A stretch of 64,000 bases of DNA from Oricola indica (GTDB lineage: Bacteria > Pseudomonadota > Alphaproteobacteria > Rhizobiales > Rhizobiaceae), in assembly GCF_019966595.1 (NCBI RefSeq), contig NZ_JAINFJ010000007.1, forward strand, positions 124,001-188,000, in the 5' to 3' direction. Both the position numbers and the translations under genes were made by a program. Below, in pieces: positions 9,559-19,704 of this stretch. How positions within the stretch are numbered: position 1 is the stretch's first letter; the number at the start of each line of letters is the position of its first letter. Under the pieces are notes generated by a model. The model was given only the letters and a program-made list of their open reading frames with translations, searched no databases and had not been told where the DNA came from.

Positions 9559-10838
9559 ATGGTCTCCGTACCGTCGCCGTCCGGCGCGCCATGCATCTTC
9601 AGCCATTCCTTGTCGATGTCCGGCAGATCCTCGCCGGTGATGGCCGCCTCGAAGGCTTTCAGGCGTTTGTAGATCGACAGAAGTTCGACGATCGTCGTCC
9701 AGGAATTGACGAGATACTGGAACGAGTTCGAGACCTGATTGAATGCGGTCAGGACCTGCTGCATGATGCCGAACGTGAAGCCGACCGTGCCCGCTGCGAC
9801 GATGGTGGGGATCAGCAGGAAATAGGCGAAAATGTTGTCGGCCTGCAGATAGAGCGAGCGGAACACGTTGAAATACATGTAGTGGAAATAGAGCCGGAAA
9901 TAGTTCCGGCGGACGTGGCCGAACAGTTCGCTGACCGTCATTGGCTGCGCGCGATCGAAATCGTCCTCGCCGTAGACGAGTTCCTTGCGGTAGGCCGCCT
10001 CGACGCGCTGGTTGCGAAACTCCAGCCCCGGCAGCTTGATGCCGACCGCGGCAAGCAGCACCGTGCCAAAGGTCGACCAGAAGATCACAGCGATGAAGAG
10101 CGGTGCCGGAATGTCACCGACAATCGGCAATTCCGTGATGTAGCTGGACAAGGACCAGAGCAGCGGAAGGAACGCGATCAGTGTCATGACGGAATCGATC
10201 ATCGACACGCCGAGCCCCTCCATGATGCCGGCAAACCGCATCGTGTCTTCCTGCACGCGCTGCGAGGCGCCCTCGATGTGGCGCAGCTGTTTCCAGCGGG
10301 CCATGTAATAGTCGTTCATCGCGGTGCGCCATCGGAAGATCCAGTGGCTGACGAGGAAGCGGGTCGCGACGAATACGAAAATCGCCATGAAGGCGATCGC
10401 CGCGAAAACCCCGATCAGATCGTAAAGCTGAACCGCCGTGACCGTCGAATCGTCCTCGAAGGCGTTTTGCACGAGGTCGAAGAACGGCCGGCGCCAGTTG
10501 TTCAGGGCAACCGATATCTGGACGCCGAAATAGGTGGTGAACAGGATCACCGACGAACCGATAATCGACCACCATTGCCAGGGATGCGGCGACCACTTGA
10601 ACCAGAAGGCGGCGAAGATCACGACCGCGATTACGTAATAGAGGTAAAGCCAGAGGAAGGATGGCGACCAGAAGTACTGGATGCCGACAATGGTCTCGTC
10701 TTCCGGGGAGGCCACGCCGAGGCCGAGATACTGCCCCCAGTTATGCGCCCCTGCATACCAGAGCGTCATGGCGACGGCGGTCCAGAGAATGACCGACAGG
10801 AAGAACAGTTTCGGCTTCGGGAAAAAGGATTGGAACAC
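9543..10838 (-). CDS. bacA: SbmA/BacA family peptide transporter
   Basis: BacA/SbmA proteins are proton-driven homodimeric importers of antimicrobial peptides. In rhizobia BacA is needed for bacteroid survival with host NCR peptides and for very-long-chain fatty acid lipid A. The 431-residue protein starts [19 protein letters not shown], the family start. It has about eight membrane segments and [20 protein letters not shown]-like text near 320. [15 protein letters not shown] and [19 protein letters not shown] are also typical. Length fits SbmA, not the longer ABC-fused forms. It is a single gene with a free upstream region. Confidence 0.88.
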   Translation of the reverse strand: MFQSFFPKPKLFFLSVILWTAVAMTLWYAGAHNWGQYLGLGVASPEDETIVGIQYFWSPSFLWLYLYYVIAVVIFAAFWFKWSPHPWQWWSIIGSSVILFTTYFGVQISVALNNWRRPFFDLVQNAFEDDSTVTAVQLYDLIGVFAAIAFMAIFVFVATRFLVSHWIFRWRTAMNDYYMARWKQLRHIEGASQRVQEDTMRFAGIMEGLGVSMIDSVMTLIAFLPLLWSLSSYITELPIVGDIPAPLFIAVIFWSTFGTVLLAAVGIKLPGLEFRNQRVEAAYRKELVYGEDDFDRAQPMTVSELFGHVRRNYFRLYFHYMYFNVFRSLYLQADNIFAYFLLIPTIVAAGTVGFTFGIMQQVLTAFNQVSNSFQYLVNSWTTIVELLSIYKRLKAFEAAITGEDLPDIDKEWLKMHGAPDGDGTETMGSGV

Positions 10839-10977
10839 GGAGCTGATCCTCAGTGTGCGGGAATGCGTTGATTCCGATAGTTAAAGCAAATCACGCGAAA
10901 AGCCATGTGGCATTGATCACGCGCTATCACGCTACGGTGTGGCGGGAGAATGGCAGCGGTCCCGATCGACGCGTTCG

Positions 10978-12192
10978 TCAGTCGGTGGCCAGGATCATGT
11001 TGCGCACGACAGGATAGATTTCGCGCTCCCAACGCTTTCCGTTGAAGACCCCGTAATGGCCGACATTGGCCTGCAGGTGATGGCGCTTGAGATGCGGCCG
11101 CAACGTGTTGCACAGATCATGGGCGGCGGATGTCTGGCCAAGCGCGCAGATGTCGTCTCGTCCGCCCTCGACCGTCAGCAGCGCGGTGTGGCGGATCGCG
11201 CCGGGATCGACCTTTTTCCCGCGATAGGTGAAGTCGCCGGTGGCGAGTTCGGCCTTGTGAAAAATCCGGTCGATCGTTTCGATATAGAACTCCTCGGTCA
11301 TGTCGAGGACGGCAAAATACTCGTCGTAGAACGTCTTTATCTTCTCGGCTTCCTCCGTTTCACCCGCCGCAAGGTGATCGTACAGCTTGCGATGCGCGGA
11401 GGAGTGCCGGTCGATATTCATCGCCACGAACGCGGAGAGTTGGAGAAAACCCGGATAGACTCCCCGGCCACCACCCGCAAACCGCGCGGGGACCCGCGAA
11501 ATGACCGAGGTTTCGAACCAGTCGAGCGACTTCGAAACCGCGAATTCGTTGACCTCGGTGGGGCTTTCGCGCGGATCGATCGGGCCTGCCATCAATGTCA
11601 TCGAATGCGGCGTTGCCGGGTTCTTCTCCTCCGACATCACCGCGACGGCTACGAGCGCCTGAACGCAGGGCTGACAGACGGCGAGGATGTGCGCGCCGGG
11701 ACCGATCTCCTCCAGAAAGCGGATGAGATAGTCCACATAGTCCTCGACACCGAAATCCCCGGCATCCAGCGGCACGTCGCGGGCATTCGTCCAGTCGGTG
11801 ATATAGACTTCGTGATCCTGGAGAAGCGTCTTCACCGTGCCGCGCAGAAGCGTTGCGAAATGGCCGGACAAGGGTGCGACGACAAGCACGCGCGGCTGGC
11901 GGGTATCGACGTCCTTGGAGAATTTCAGCAGCTTGCCGAAAGGAAGGTCCAGCGCGACCTCCTCGGTCACCGGCACGTCCCTGTTGCCGACACGAACGCT
12001 CGTTATGCCGAATTCCGGGCGCTCATGGGTCAACCGGTAGCGCGAGATCAGTTCCCAGGCCGCAGCGAACCCGCGTATGGGCGAGCCCGGCGGCGCCGGT
12101 ATGTGGCGATAGAGCCCGCCTGTCATGAAGTTCGCGAAATCGCGTATCGGAGTGAGGAAATCATCCTGCAACTGATAGGTCTGGTACAGCAT
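10978..12192 (-). CDS. phaZ: Intracellular polyhydroxyalkanoate depolymerase
   Basis: PhaZ mobilises stored polyhydroxybutyrate in the cytoplasm. The 404-residue protein starts MLYQTYQLQDDFLTPIRDFA, the usual start of PHB depolymerase PhaZ of alphaproteobacteria. It has HILAVCQPCVQALVAVAVM near 225-243, where the Cys of VCQP takes the nucleophile place used in this class instead of a lipase-box Ser. LTVEGGRDDICALGQT near the end carries the Asp, and NVGHYGVFNGKRWEREIYP the His. It lies divergent from the GST gene with 116 bases between. Confidence 0.9.
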   Translation of the reverse strand: MLYQTYQLQDDFLTPIRDFANFMTGGLYRHIPAPPGSPIRGFAAAWELISRYRLTHERPEFGITSVRVGNRDVPVTEEVALDLPFGKLLKFSKDVDTRQPRVLVVAPLSGHFATLLRGTVKTLLQDHEVYITDWTNARDVPLDAGDFGVEDYVDYLIRFLEEIGPGAHILAVCQPCVQALVAVAVMSEEKNPATPHSMTLMAGPIDPRESPTEVNEFAVSKSLDWFETSVISRVPARFAGGGRGVYPGFLQLSAFVAMNIDRHSSAHRKLYDHLAAGETEEAEKIKTFYDEYFAVLDMTEEFYIETIDRIFHKAELATGDFTYRGKKVDPGAIRHTALLTVEGGRDDICALGQTSAAHDLCNTLRPHLKRHHLQANVGHYGVFNGKRWEREIYPVVRNMILATD

Positions 12193-12308
12193 TCGCGGCT
12201 TCCGGTCCTCGCCGATTATGTGCGCTGCAAAAAAGCTAGTGCAAATTCGTGTGCGATGCGAGAAGATTATGCCAGCACGGAATTGTCACAAAGGCTTACG
12301 GATAATCG

Positions 12309-12965
12309 ATGAGCGGAACCGTCCTCACCATATCCTCCAAGAATTATTCCTCATGGTCTTTGCGCGGCTGGTTGCTGTGCAAGATGGCCGGCCTCGACTT
12401 CGAGGAGGAACATGCAGACCTCGACAGTCCGGAAATGCGCCAGGAGCTGCTGCTGCTTTCGCCTTCGGTGCTGGTGCCGCGGCTGAAAAATGAAGGCGTG
12501 ACCGTGTGGGATACGCTGGCGATCGCAGAATATCTCGCCGAAATTCGCCCCAAGGCGGGCCTCTGGCCGTCCGACATGGTGGCGCGGGCGCATTGCCGGG
12601 CCATATCCGGCGAGATGCATTCGGGCTTCGCAAATCTGCGATCCGCCCTGCCGATGAACCTCAAGGCGCGGCACAAGTCCTTCAAGATATTCTCCGGCGC
12701 GCGGCCCGACGTGGAGCGCATCAAGGCGATCTGGCGCGAATGCCTGACGACATTTGGCGGACCGTTCCTGTTCGGCGTGAACCCGACCGTCGCCGACGCG
12801 ATGTACGCGCCGGTCTGCACGCGGTTCCGGACCTATGCGGTGGACCTCGAGCCACCGCTGGACGCTTATTGCGAGACCATCTTCGACTGGCCGCTGATGA
12901 AGGAATGGGAAGACGGCGCCCTGGCCGAACCGGACGAGATCGTCGAACTCGAAGTGGAATTCTAG
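12309..12965 (+). CDS. Glutathione S-transferase family protein
   Basis: A 218-residue cytosolic GST-like enzyme. The N-terminal thioredoxin-like half has SSKNYSSWSLRGWL, with Ser residues in the glutathione-activating position, then PSVLVPRL with the cis-Pro and a W-DTLAIAEYLAE block that binds the gamma-glutamyl end. The C-terminal half is helical, with GGPFLFGVNPTVADAMYAPV containing the conserved folding motif Asp. Substrate unknown. It is convergent with the thiolase gene, 17 bases away. Confidence 0.88.
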   Translation: MSGTVLTISSKNYSSWSLRGWLLCKMAGLDFEEEHADLDSPEMRQELLLLSPSVLVPRLKNEGVTVWDTLAIAEYLAEIRPKAGLWPSDMVARAHCRAISGEMHSGFANLRSALPMNLKARHKSFKIFSGARPDVERIKAIWRECLTTFGGPFLFGVNPTVADAMYAPVCTRFRTYAVDLEPPLDAYCETIFDWPLMKEWEDGALAEPDEIVELEVEF

Positions 12966-12982
12966 GCGCCGGACCGGACTGC

Positions 12983-14185
12983 CTAGATCGCCTCCAGCGC
13001 GACGGCGATGCCCTGCCCCACGCCCACGCACATCGTCGCCAGCGCGCGCTTTGCGCCGCGTTCGCGCATCTCGATCGCCGCCGTGCCGGTTATTCGCGCG
13101 CCGGACATGCCGAGCGGGTGGCCAAGCGCGATCGCGCCGCCATTCGGGTTGACGTGTTCGGCGTCTGTGGCGATGCCAAGTTCGCGCAGGACCGCGATGC
13201 CCTGGCTGGCAAAGGCCTCGTTCAGTTCGATGATATCGAAGTCCTGCGGCGTCAGGCCCAGCCGGGCGCACAGTTTCCGCGTCGCAGGCGCAGGGCCGAT
13301 ACCCATGATACGCGGCGGAACGCCGGCCGTCGCGCCGCCGACAATGCGCGCGATCGGCGTCAGCCCATGCTTTTTCGCTGCAGCCTCGGAGGCGATGATC
13401 ATAGCCGCCGCACCGTCGTTGACGCCCGATGCATTGCCGGCGGTCACGGTGCCGTTGTCGCGAAAAGGTGTGCGCAGCCTGGCCAGCGCTTCCATGGATG
13501 TTTCGCGCGGATGTTCGTCGCGATCGACAAGAACCGGATCGCCCTTGCGCTGGGGAATTTCGACCGGGACGATCTCCATGGCAAGGCGGCCATTCTTCTG
13601 CGCGGCGGCGGCCTTGGCCTGCGATCGCAGGGCGAAGGCATCCTGATCCTCGCGTGACACGCTGAATTCCTCGGCGACGTTCTCACCAGTCTCCGGCATG
13701 GAATCGACGCCGTATTGCTTCTTCATGACAGGGTTGACGAAGCGCCAGCCGATCGTCGTGTCGTGGATCTCGGCATGACGCGAAAATGCGGCGTCGGCCT
13801 TCGGCATGACGAAGGGTGCGCGGCTCATGCTTTCCACGCCACCGGCGATGGCTAGGTCCATCTCGCCGGCCCGGATCGCCCGCGCGGCCATGATGACGGC
13901 GTCCATGCCCGACCCGCACAACCGGTTGACGCTGGTCCCCGGCACCGCGACCGGCAGGCCGGCAAGCAGGGAACACATGCGTGCGACGTTGCGGTTGTCC
14001 TCGCCCGCCTGATTGGCGCAGCCGTAATAGACATCCTCGACGGCCTCCCAATCGACGCCCGTGTTGCGCTCCATCAGCGACCGGATGGGCACCGCGCCAA
14101 GATCGTCGGTGCGAACCGAAGACAAAACGCCACCGAAGCGGCCGATCGGTGTGCGGACATAATCGCAGATAAAGGCGTCAGCCAT
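12983..14185 (-). CDS. pcaF: 3-oxoadipyl-CoA thiolase or closely related acetyl-CoA acyltransferase
   Basis: A 400-residue thiolase that would split 3-oxoadipyl-CoA to succinyl-CoA and acetyl-CoA at the end of the beta-ketoadipate pathway. Motifs: nucleophile Cys in VNRLCGSGMDAV (near 90), NPNGGAIALGHPLGMSG with the His near 350, and the second Cys in ATMCVGVGQGIAVALE at the end. The start MADAFICDYVRTPIGRFGG is typical of PcaF, with 3-oxoadipyl-type features such as MKKQYGVDSMPETGENVAEE. The ATG at 14185 follows GGGAGGA. No other pca genes adjoin it, so specificity remains a family inference. Confidence 0.82.
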   Translation of the reverse strand: MADAFICDYVRTPIGRFGGVLSSVRTDDLGAVPIRSLMERNTGVDWEAVEDVYYGCANQAGEDNRNVARMCSLLAGLPVAVPGTSVNRLCGSGMDAVIMAARAIRAGEMDLAIAGGVESMSRAPFVMPKADAAFSRHAEIHDTTIGWRFVNPVMKKQYGVDSMPETGENVAEEFSVSREDQDAFALRSQAKAAAAQKNGRLAMEIVPVEIPQRKGDPVLVDRDEHPRETSMEALARLRTPFRDNGTVTAGNASGVNDGAAAMIIASEAAAKKHGLTPIARIVGGATAGVPPRIMGIGPAPATRKLCARLGLTPQDFDIIELNEAFASQGIAVLRELGIATDAEHVNPNGGAIALGHPLGMSGARITGTAAIEMRERGAKRALATMCVGVGQGIAVALEAI

Positions 14186-14399
14186 TCGGGTCCTCCCTGG
14201 ACGTTGATGCAACAGGCCATCGACCCGATAGCCCCGCAGCGTGCGACTTCCAATACCGGCTGAAATGCAACAAGTGAATGCTTGGAATTGTATTTTTTGT
14301 AACAGAACAATCGGCTACATTACGCGACACCGTTTAAGGTCCGAATTTGCCCGATAGCGCAGTCACCGGGTGGCCCGGGTTCCCTGGCGCGCTTCCGTT

Positions 14400-15917
14400 T
14401 CAGGCCGCGTTGACGTTGCGGGCTGCTTCTTTCCGCTTGGCGGAATAGTATTCCCGCTTCTCCGCATACATCAGTGAATCCGCACGCCGGATGACCGATT
14501 CCATGTTTTCGCCGGCTTCGCTGACAGCGGCGCCCAGTGCGATTTCCAGCGGCGCGTCGGAATAGAACTGGTTGTTGATCTTGCGGAGCTTCTGGATGTT
14601 TTCCACCATCACCGCAACTTCCAGCCAGCCGCTTCCGGGCATGAGAATCGCAAATTCGTCGCCGCCGATCCGGGCAGCGCAATTTGGTTGCGAAACCGCT
14701 TCGTTCAACACCTCGCCAAGCCTGCGCAACATGTTGTCGCCGGCCTCGTGACCGAGGCTGTCATTGGTTTCCTTCAGCCCGTTCAAGTCGATCAGGATCG
14801 CCGCAACCGGACGCAGCGGCTTTCTCTCGAGCCTGTTCAGTTCATCCGTATAGAAAGCGCGATTGTGCAGTTTCGTCAGGACGTCGTGCTTGCCGAGATA
14901 TTCCAGATAGGCTTCCGCCTTCTTGCGGGCCGTGATGTCGGTCAGCGACACCTGGACGAGGGACCAGTCGTCTTCGTGACCGGGAAATACGGAAAACTGC
15001 AGCAGGACGTGGCGCTCCGTCCCGTCCAGAGCGTAGTTCACCACCTCCCTGCCGTGCAGCAGGTTGCCGTTCCACAACTCGATCAGTTGCTCGCGGAAAT
15101 GTTGCTCCGTGTTGTCGCCGAAAATCTCTTGCTGCCGCTGAAGCAGCGTCTTGCGATCGGGCGCGCGGAAAAGTTCGAGCGTGGCATTGTTGACCCCGAT
15201 GACCCGGACCTCGCTCATGCATTGGCGCACGAACTCCGGGTGTACATCCGTAAAGACACGGAAATCGGTGATCCCGCGTTCCCGGATTTCTTCCAGGAGC
15301 GTCTTGATCGCGCTGAAATCCTCGACCCAGAGCGAAACCGGGGAATGTTCGAAAATCCCTTCCGCGTATCGGCGCTGTTCTTCCGCGCGGCGACGCGCTT
15401 CCTCGCGCGCCGTCACGTCTTCGGTGGTCAGCAGGAGCCGGTCCATCGTCTCCTCGTGGCCGGGCAGAACGGAGCCGCGCAGCTGGATATCGAGACGACG
15501 CCCGGAGAGGGTGTAGTTGACGGCGTTGCTGGAAAACTCGCGCGCGCCATCCCAAAGCTGTGCCAGTTCCTCGATATGCGTGGTCAGCATGTCATCCCGG
15601 AACACCGAGTCGAGATTGGAGACCAGATGGTCCTGGTCCCTCGCCTCGAAGAGTTCGAGTGTCCGGCGGTTGACCTGCAGCACGCGGATTGCGCTGGAAC
15701 AGTCGGCGACGCGGGAGAGATCTTCCTTCAGATAGGCACGAAGATCCTGCACGCCTTCAGCGCGCCATTTATCGAAGAAGGCCTTAACGCCGCTGAAATC
15801 CTCGATCCACATGGCGACAGGAGCAAGGTCGAAGACCTGCTCTTCATGAATGGCGCTGTTCACGTCGAAATCCCGTAGTTTCTGGTCAATGCAATCGTGA
15901 CGGGAAAAGGTATCCAA
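14400..15917 (-). CDS. Diguanylate cyclase with two tandem PAS-like sensor units
   Basis: Makes the second messenger c-di-GMP. The 505-residue soluble protein has two clearly related sensor units (about residues 28-165 and 180-325). Each opens with a variant of P-VA-S-WVEDFS-KxxF/L and ends near a PGHE-D-LLLTTEDVTAREE-like PAS/PAC motif. The GGDEF domain (about 335-495) has an intact GGDEFAIL active site near 432 and DxLTKLHNRAFY before it. I see no RxxD inhibition site five residues ahead, so product inhibition is probably absent. No membrane segment is present. It is flanked by unrelated genes. Confidence 0.9.
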   Translation of the reverse strand: MDTFSRHDCIDQKLRDFDVNSAIHEEQVFDLAPVAMWIEDFSGVKAFFDKWRAEGVQDLRAYLKEDLSRVADCSSAIRVLQVNRRTLELFEARDQDHLVSNLDSVFRDDMLTTHIEELAQLWDGAREFSSNAVNYTLSGRRLDIQLRGSVLPGHEETMDRLLLTTEDVTAREEARRRAEEQRRYAEGIFEHSPVSLWVEDFSAIKTLLEEIRERGITDFRVFTDVHPEFVRQCMSEVRVIGVNNATLELFRAPDRKTLLQRQQEIFGDNTEQHFREQLIELWNGNLLHGREVVNYALDGTERHVLLQFSVFPGHEDDWSLVQVSLTDITARKKAEAYLEYLGKHDVLTKLHNRAFYTDELNRLERKPLRPVAAILIDLNGLKETNDSLGHEAGDNMLRRLGEVLNEAVSQPNCAARIGGDEFAILMPGSGWLEVAVMVENIQKLRKINNQFYSDAPLEIALGAAVSEAGENMESVIRRADSLMYAEKREYYSAKRKEAARNVNAA

Positions 15918-16021
15918 GCCTTTAATTTATCGACTTCAGACAGCGGGAACTCACAGCAATATCTTGTCGCCATCCACATCACCAGGTGAACCGCTGCCAC
16001 GCCGTCAATCCTGCCGATGGG

Positions 16022-16819
16022 TCAGGCGTCCAGCGTGTCGTGTATCGTGTCGCGAATCCTTTCGCGATCCACGTCACTGACGTCCGCAGACATCCTGAGA
16101 TCGAGCGCGATCTCGGCTGGACGTTTCAGCACGACGATCCGGTCACCGATATCGAAAGCTTCGTCGATCGAGTGGGTAATGAAGACTGCGGTCTTGTTGT
16201 TTTCGCGGACGAGGCGCGCGAACTCGGTGCGAAGGCGTCTCGACGTGATTTCGTCGAGCGCCGAAAATGGCTCGTCGCACAACAGGAGCGGCGCATCGGT
16301 CGCGAAGGCCCTGCTGATGGAAACGCGTTGGCGCATGCCGCCGGAGAGGGCATGCGGATAGTCGTTTTCGTGTCCCTTGAGGCCAAGCGCATTCAGCCAG
16401 TAGAGCGCACGTTCCGTACGCTCGGCGGCCGATAGCCCCAGCGTCTCAAGCCCGAGTTCCACATTCTTCACGGCACTTCGCCACGGAAGCAGCCTGTCGG
16501 ACTGGAAGACGATCGCCATCTTCCCGCGATACCAGTCGAATTCGCGGAATGGGGAGTGCCCCATGACCTCGACCCGGCCATCGGTGGGAGCCATCAGCCC
16601 GGAGATCATGTTGAACATGGTCGACTTGCCGCAACCGGTCTTGCCGAGCAGGGCGACGAGCGCGCCCTTATGGATATCGAGCGAGAGATCGTCTACCGCA
16701 ACCAGATCGCCGAAGCGCTTCGTCACATTCTGGAACGCGATCTCAACTTCCGCACCCTCAGGCGCGCTGAAACGCATGTCGTCGAGGGATAACATATTGT
16801 CTACCTTCGCCAAATTCAT
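16022..16819 (-). CDS. ABC transporter ATP-binding protein, NitT/TauT type
   Basis: The energising subunit of an importer for nitrate-, sulfonate- or pyrimidine-precursor-like small ligands. The 265-residue protein has Walker A GKTGCGKST (about 59-67), Q-loop VFQSDRLLPWRSAVKNVELG, signature [16 protein letters not shown] and Walker B LLLCDEPFSALDEIT. FITHSIDEAFDIGDRIVVL completes the H-loop. The Walker A has Thr-Gly-Cys in place of the usual Ser-Gly-Ser, normal in this subfamily. It is third in the order binding protein, permease, ATPase, 12 bases after the permease. Confidence 0.92.
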   Translation of the reverse strand: MNLAKVDNMLSLDDMRFSAPEGAEVEIAFQNVTKRFGDLVAVDDLSLDIHKGALVALLGKTGCGKSTMFNMISGLMAPTDGRVEVMGHSPFREFDWYRGKMAIVFQSDRLLPWRSAVKNVELGLETLGLSAAERTERALYWLNALGLKGHENDYPHALSGGMRQRVSISRAFATDAPLLLCDEPFSALDEITSRRLRTEFARLVRENNKTAVFITHSIDEAFDIGDRIVVLKRPAEIALDLRMSADVSDVDRERIRDTIHDTLDA

Positions 16820-16831
16820 GAAACCGGCCCC

Positions 16832-17638
16832 TTAGCTACGTTCGGATTTTGAACGATAGCGGAAAGCGAACTGCTCGAACTGCGACAGGATCCACTGGAA
16901 CAGAAGCACGAAAAAGACCAATTGCAACGTCCAGGCCAGGGCGCCGGCCATGTCGAAAAGTTGCTGTTGCTGCAGCAGTTGATAGCCAACGCCGCCGGAA
17001 GACCCGACGAGTTCGGCGACGACAACGACGCGTGACGCGTTGCCCAGATTGACCTTCCATGCCGTGATGACTTCCGGAAGCACGGCCGGCAGCACCATCG
17101 CGGTGAAAAATTTCCAGCGCGACGGACGGAAGCTCATGACCATTTCCAGAAGGTCCTTGTCCATTCCGCGCAGCGCGCCAACGACCTGAAACGTGAAAGC
17201 CGGCAGCGTCGTCATCACCATGATGAAAATGATGCGGAATTCGACCCCGTGAAACCAGATAATCGCGAAAACGACCCATGAGAGCGCCGGGATACCCTGG
17301 AAAAAGGTCAGCGTCGGCGTCAAAAGCCGATCGGCCATTCGGGAGTTCGTGATAGCGACACCGAGAACCGCCCCGAGCAGGAAAGCGCCCGCTAGGCCGC
17401 CGAGGATACGCATCGCGGTCGCCAGAACCGACGAAAACTGGGACCAGGTCGTCAGGATATCCCACACCCTCGCAAAAACGTCGATCAGCGAGGGAAACAG
17501 GAAGGGCGGGAAAAACAGCGAGGCGACTTGCCACGCAGCGGCAATCAGAACAAAGGGTGCGGCGAGCCAGAAGGCCCACCGCACGGTATCGAATACCGAA
17601 TCGGCATAGGATTGCCGATCGGAAGCAATGTCACTCAT
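16832..17638 (-). CDS. ABC transporter permease, NitT/TauT type
   Basis: The membrane channel of the importer. The 268-residue protein has about six membrane helices. The EAA loop, which docks the ATPase, reads DLLEMVMSFRPSRWKFFTAMVLPAVLPEV-like text near 160-190, with the downstream TAWKVNLGNASRVVVVAELVGSSGG typical of SsuC/TauC. Its ATG overlaps the binding-protein stop by 4 bases, so it is translationally coupled. The substrate is not evident. Confidence 0.92.
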   Translation of the reverse strand: MSDIASDRQSYADSVFDTVRWAFWLAAPFVLIAAAWQVASLFFPPFLFPSLIDVFARVWDILTTWSQFSSVLATAMRILGGLAGAFLLGAVLGVAITNSRMADRLLTPTLTFFQGIPALSWVVFAIIWFHGVEFRIIFIMVMTTLPAFTFQVVGALRGMDKDLLEMVMSFRPSRWKFFTAMVLPAVLPEVITAWKVNLGNASRVVVVAELVGSSGGVGYQLLQQQQLFDMAGALAWTLQLVFFVLLFQWILSQFEQFAFRYRSKSERS

Positions 17639-18618
17639 TCGCCGGATGCTCCGTAGATCGTGGCGTCTGTCGGCATCGCGGGCAGGTAATCCAGTTCAAC
17701 GCCAACCTTGTACACGCTGCGGATTTCTTCCTGCATGTCCGCAGCCATCGCGACATTGAGCCCGAGCCGGTCATTCTGTTTGATCAGCGTGGTGTAGTTC
17801 TTGCGAACGTCGTCCGTCCCGTCACCCGCGATGATGGCCGCAGCCTCCTCGGGGTTTTCCATGACGAATTTGGCGGCATCCGAATAGGCGGCGTAGAGCG
17901 CCTCGACGGCTTCCGGGTTCTCAGCAACCCAATCGCGATGCGCGGCGACGCCGAGATACGGGATCTTTTCGGAGCCGGCGAACTCGGACCAGGCACCCTT
18001 GATGTTCAGGTCGATCGACCGGATGGCGTCATTCTGTGCAGACAGCGACGTGAAAGCCGGTTCCCACAGCTGGACGGCAGCGGCACGGTCCGCCATCGCA
18101 TAACCGACGAGGCCGGGAGGCGCGGTGTTGACTGCAGTCACGGAAGAGAGATCGACGCCCTGCTGAGCGGCAAGCCACCTGAACATCTGGTAGTTGGTGG
18201 TTCCTGTCGCAGCGGCCAGATCCTTGCCGGCCAGATCCCCGAGAGACTGGACATCGTCACGCGTGGTCACCACGGCGCCCCAGTAATCGAAGAGGTTGAA
18301 GAGGTAAGTCGCCTCGACACCGCGCGCTTCGGCCAGGCCCACGGTCAACAGGGCGGCCGAACCGCCGACCTTGAACTCGCCAGAGTTGAACTGCGCGGCA
18401 TAGGCGTCGGGCGTGCGCTGCTCGAAAGTGATCGAAAGACCATGCGCTTCATCGAAATTCTGGCTTTCGATGATCGGCGGCAGGAAGGCCCCCAGCGACG
18501 GCGGCCCGAACACCACGATGGAGACATCGGTGAGCGCGTCCTGAGCCGCTGCCGGGCCACAAATTGCAAGGCTCGCCGCGATTGCGGTGGCGGACATCAG
18601 GTGTTGAATGCTTTTCAT
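17635..18618 (-). CDS. ABC transporter substrate-binding protein, NitT/TauT type
   Basis: A periplasmic receptor that delivers its ligand to the permease. The 327-residue precursor starts MKSIQHLMSATAIAASLAICGPAAAQ, a clear signal peptide cut after AAAQ-type residues. It has the SsuA/THI5-like pattern: FGPPSLGAFLPPIIESQNFDEAHGL, then VGGSAALLTVGLAEARGVEATYLF and DLAGKDLAAATGTTNYQMFRWLA. I chose the ATG at 18618, which has a GGGAGGAAG site upstream and starts the signal peptide. The nearby Mo-hydroxylase operon suggests an aromatic or heterocyclic acid as ligand; this is inference. Confidence 0.9.
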   Translation of the reverse strand: MKSIQHLMSATAIAASLAICGPAAAQDALTDVSIVVFGPPSLGAFLPPIIESQNFDEAHGLSITFEQRTPDAYAAQFNSGEFKVGGSAALLTVGLAEARGVEATYLFNLFDYWGAVVTTRDDVQSLGDLAGKDLAAATGTTNYQMFRWLAAQQGVDLSSVTAVNTAPPGLVGYAMADRAAAVQLWEPAFTSLSAQNDAIRSIDLNIKGAWSEFAGSEKIPYLGVAAHRDWVAENPEAVEALYAAYSDAAKFVMENPEEAAAIIAGDGTDDVRKNYTTLIKQNDRLGLNVAMAADMQEEIRSVYKVGVELDYLPAMPTDATIYGASGE

Positions 18619-18890
18619 ATCTTCCTCCCTTTGCCACGCATTCGAAGGCCATGAAAGCGACCCGTCGCGCGTGATGATGAGAAACGTTACAGTCCGATTG
18701 CGCAAATTGTCAAATTAATTATAGTTCATTCCAGAAATTGGATCACAAAAATGATACAATCATGCTGCACATGCGAAGGTCAATTGAATCGAATTCCGAT
18801 TTATCCAACTATTTCAAAGCCTGCGCTGTTCGCACGTGCCACATCACCTGCGTGGATAAATCAGATTGTCCTATCCCGGAATGATGCACA

Positions 18891-19637
18891 ATGAGCGTCG
18901 GCATCGCCATCGCGGGCTTCGTTCTGCTGGCGATCGGGGCTGCGGTGAAGGGAATTCTCGGCATAGGCCTGCCGATGATCGCCATCCCCGGCCTCGCGCT
19001 TCTCGTGGGCTTGCCAAAGGCGCTGGCCATCGTCGCGTTGCCCGTGGCCGCGGCCAATCTGGTTCAAATCTGGCAGTTTCGCCGCGCCATGCCCGATCGA
19101 AAAATTCTCCTGCCGTTCATTGTCGCGGGCGGGATCGGAACGGCACTGGGCACGTCTCTTCTCATCAGCGTTCCCGAAGTCCTGCTCGAGGTCGGGCTCG
19201 CGGCCATCCTGGCCATCTATATCGCGATGCGGCTCATGGCGCCGACGCTGACGCTGCAATCACAGGTCGCGCGACGCCTCGCCGCTCCGGTCGGGTTCGC
19301 CGCAGGCCTCTTGCACGGGTTCACCGGCATCTCGGGCCCGATTGGAATCACCTATTTCCACGCACAGCGACCGACGCGGCCGGAATTTATCTTTTCAACC
19401 GGTGCCATGTTTTTCGTTTTCACCGCCGTACAGGTTCCGGTGCTCGGCATGACGGGACTTTATTCGGGCGGCATTCTCACGACCGGGCTTCTCGCGCTGC
19501 CTGCGGTTGCCTTCGGCCTTTGGGTCGGCAATGTCCTGGCGCGCCGAATTCCGATCAAGCTCTTCGACAATCTGGTGCTTGGGGTTTTGGGCTGGACCGC
19601 CCTCGCGCTGCTGTGGCGCGCGTATCATGGCGGTTAG
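18891..19637 (+). CDS. TauE/SafE family membrane transporter
   Basis: A 248-residue membrane protein with about eight helices, in the two-repeat architecture of the TauE/SafE family (VLLAIGAAVKGILGIGLPMIAIPGLALL near the N-terminus; GFAAGLLHGFTGISGPIGITYFHAQR in the middle). Members are suggested to export sulfite, sulfonates or organic anions. It is divergent from the ABC importer across 272 bases, and convergent with the Mo-hydroxylase operon. A shared 10-base word, ATTGTCCTAT, occurs at 18865 and in front of the MocR gene. Confidence 0.86.
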   Translation: MSVGIAIAGFVLLAIGAAVKGILGIGLPMIAIPGLALLVGLPKALAIVALPVAAANLVQIWQFRRAMPDRKILLPFIVAGGIGTALGTSLLISVPEVLLEVGLAAILAIYIAMRLMAPTLTLQSQVARRLAAPVGFAAGLLHGFTGISGPIGITYFHAQRPTRPEFIFSTGAMFFVFTAVQVPVLGMTGLYSGGILTTGLLALPAVAFGLWVGNVLARRIPIKLFDNLVLGVLGWTALALLWRAYHGG

Positions 19638-19704
19638 GTCGCCGCGCGGGACCTTCCGGGATCAGCCGCGCTGCCCCGGAGATCTCACAGTAACGGCGCG
19701 CGGG

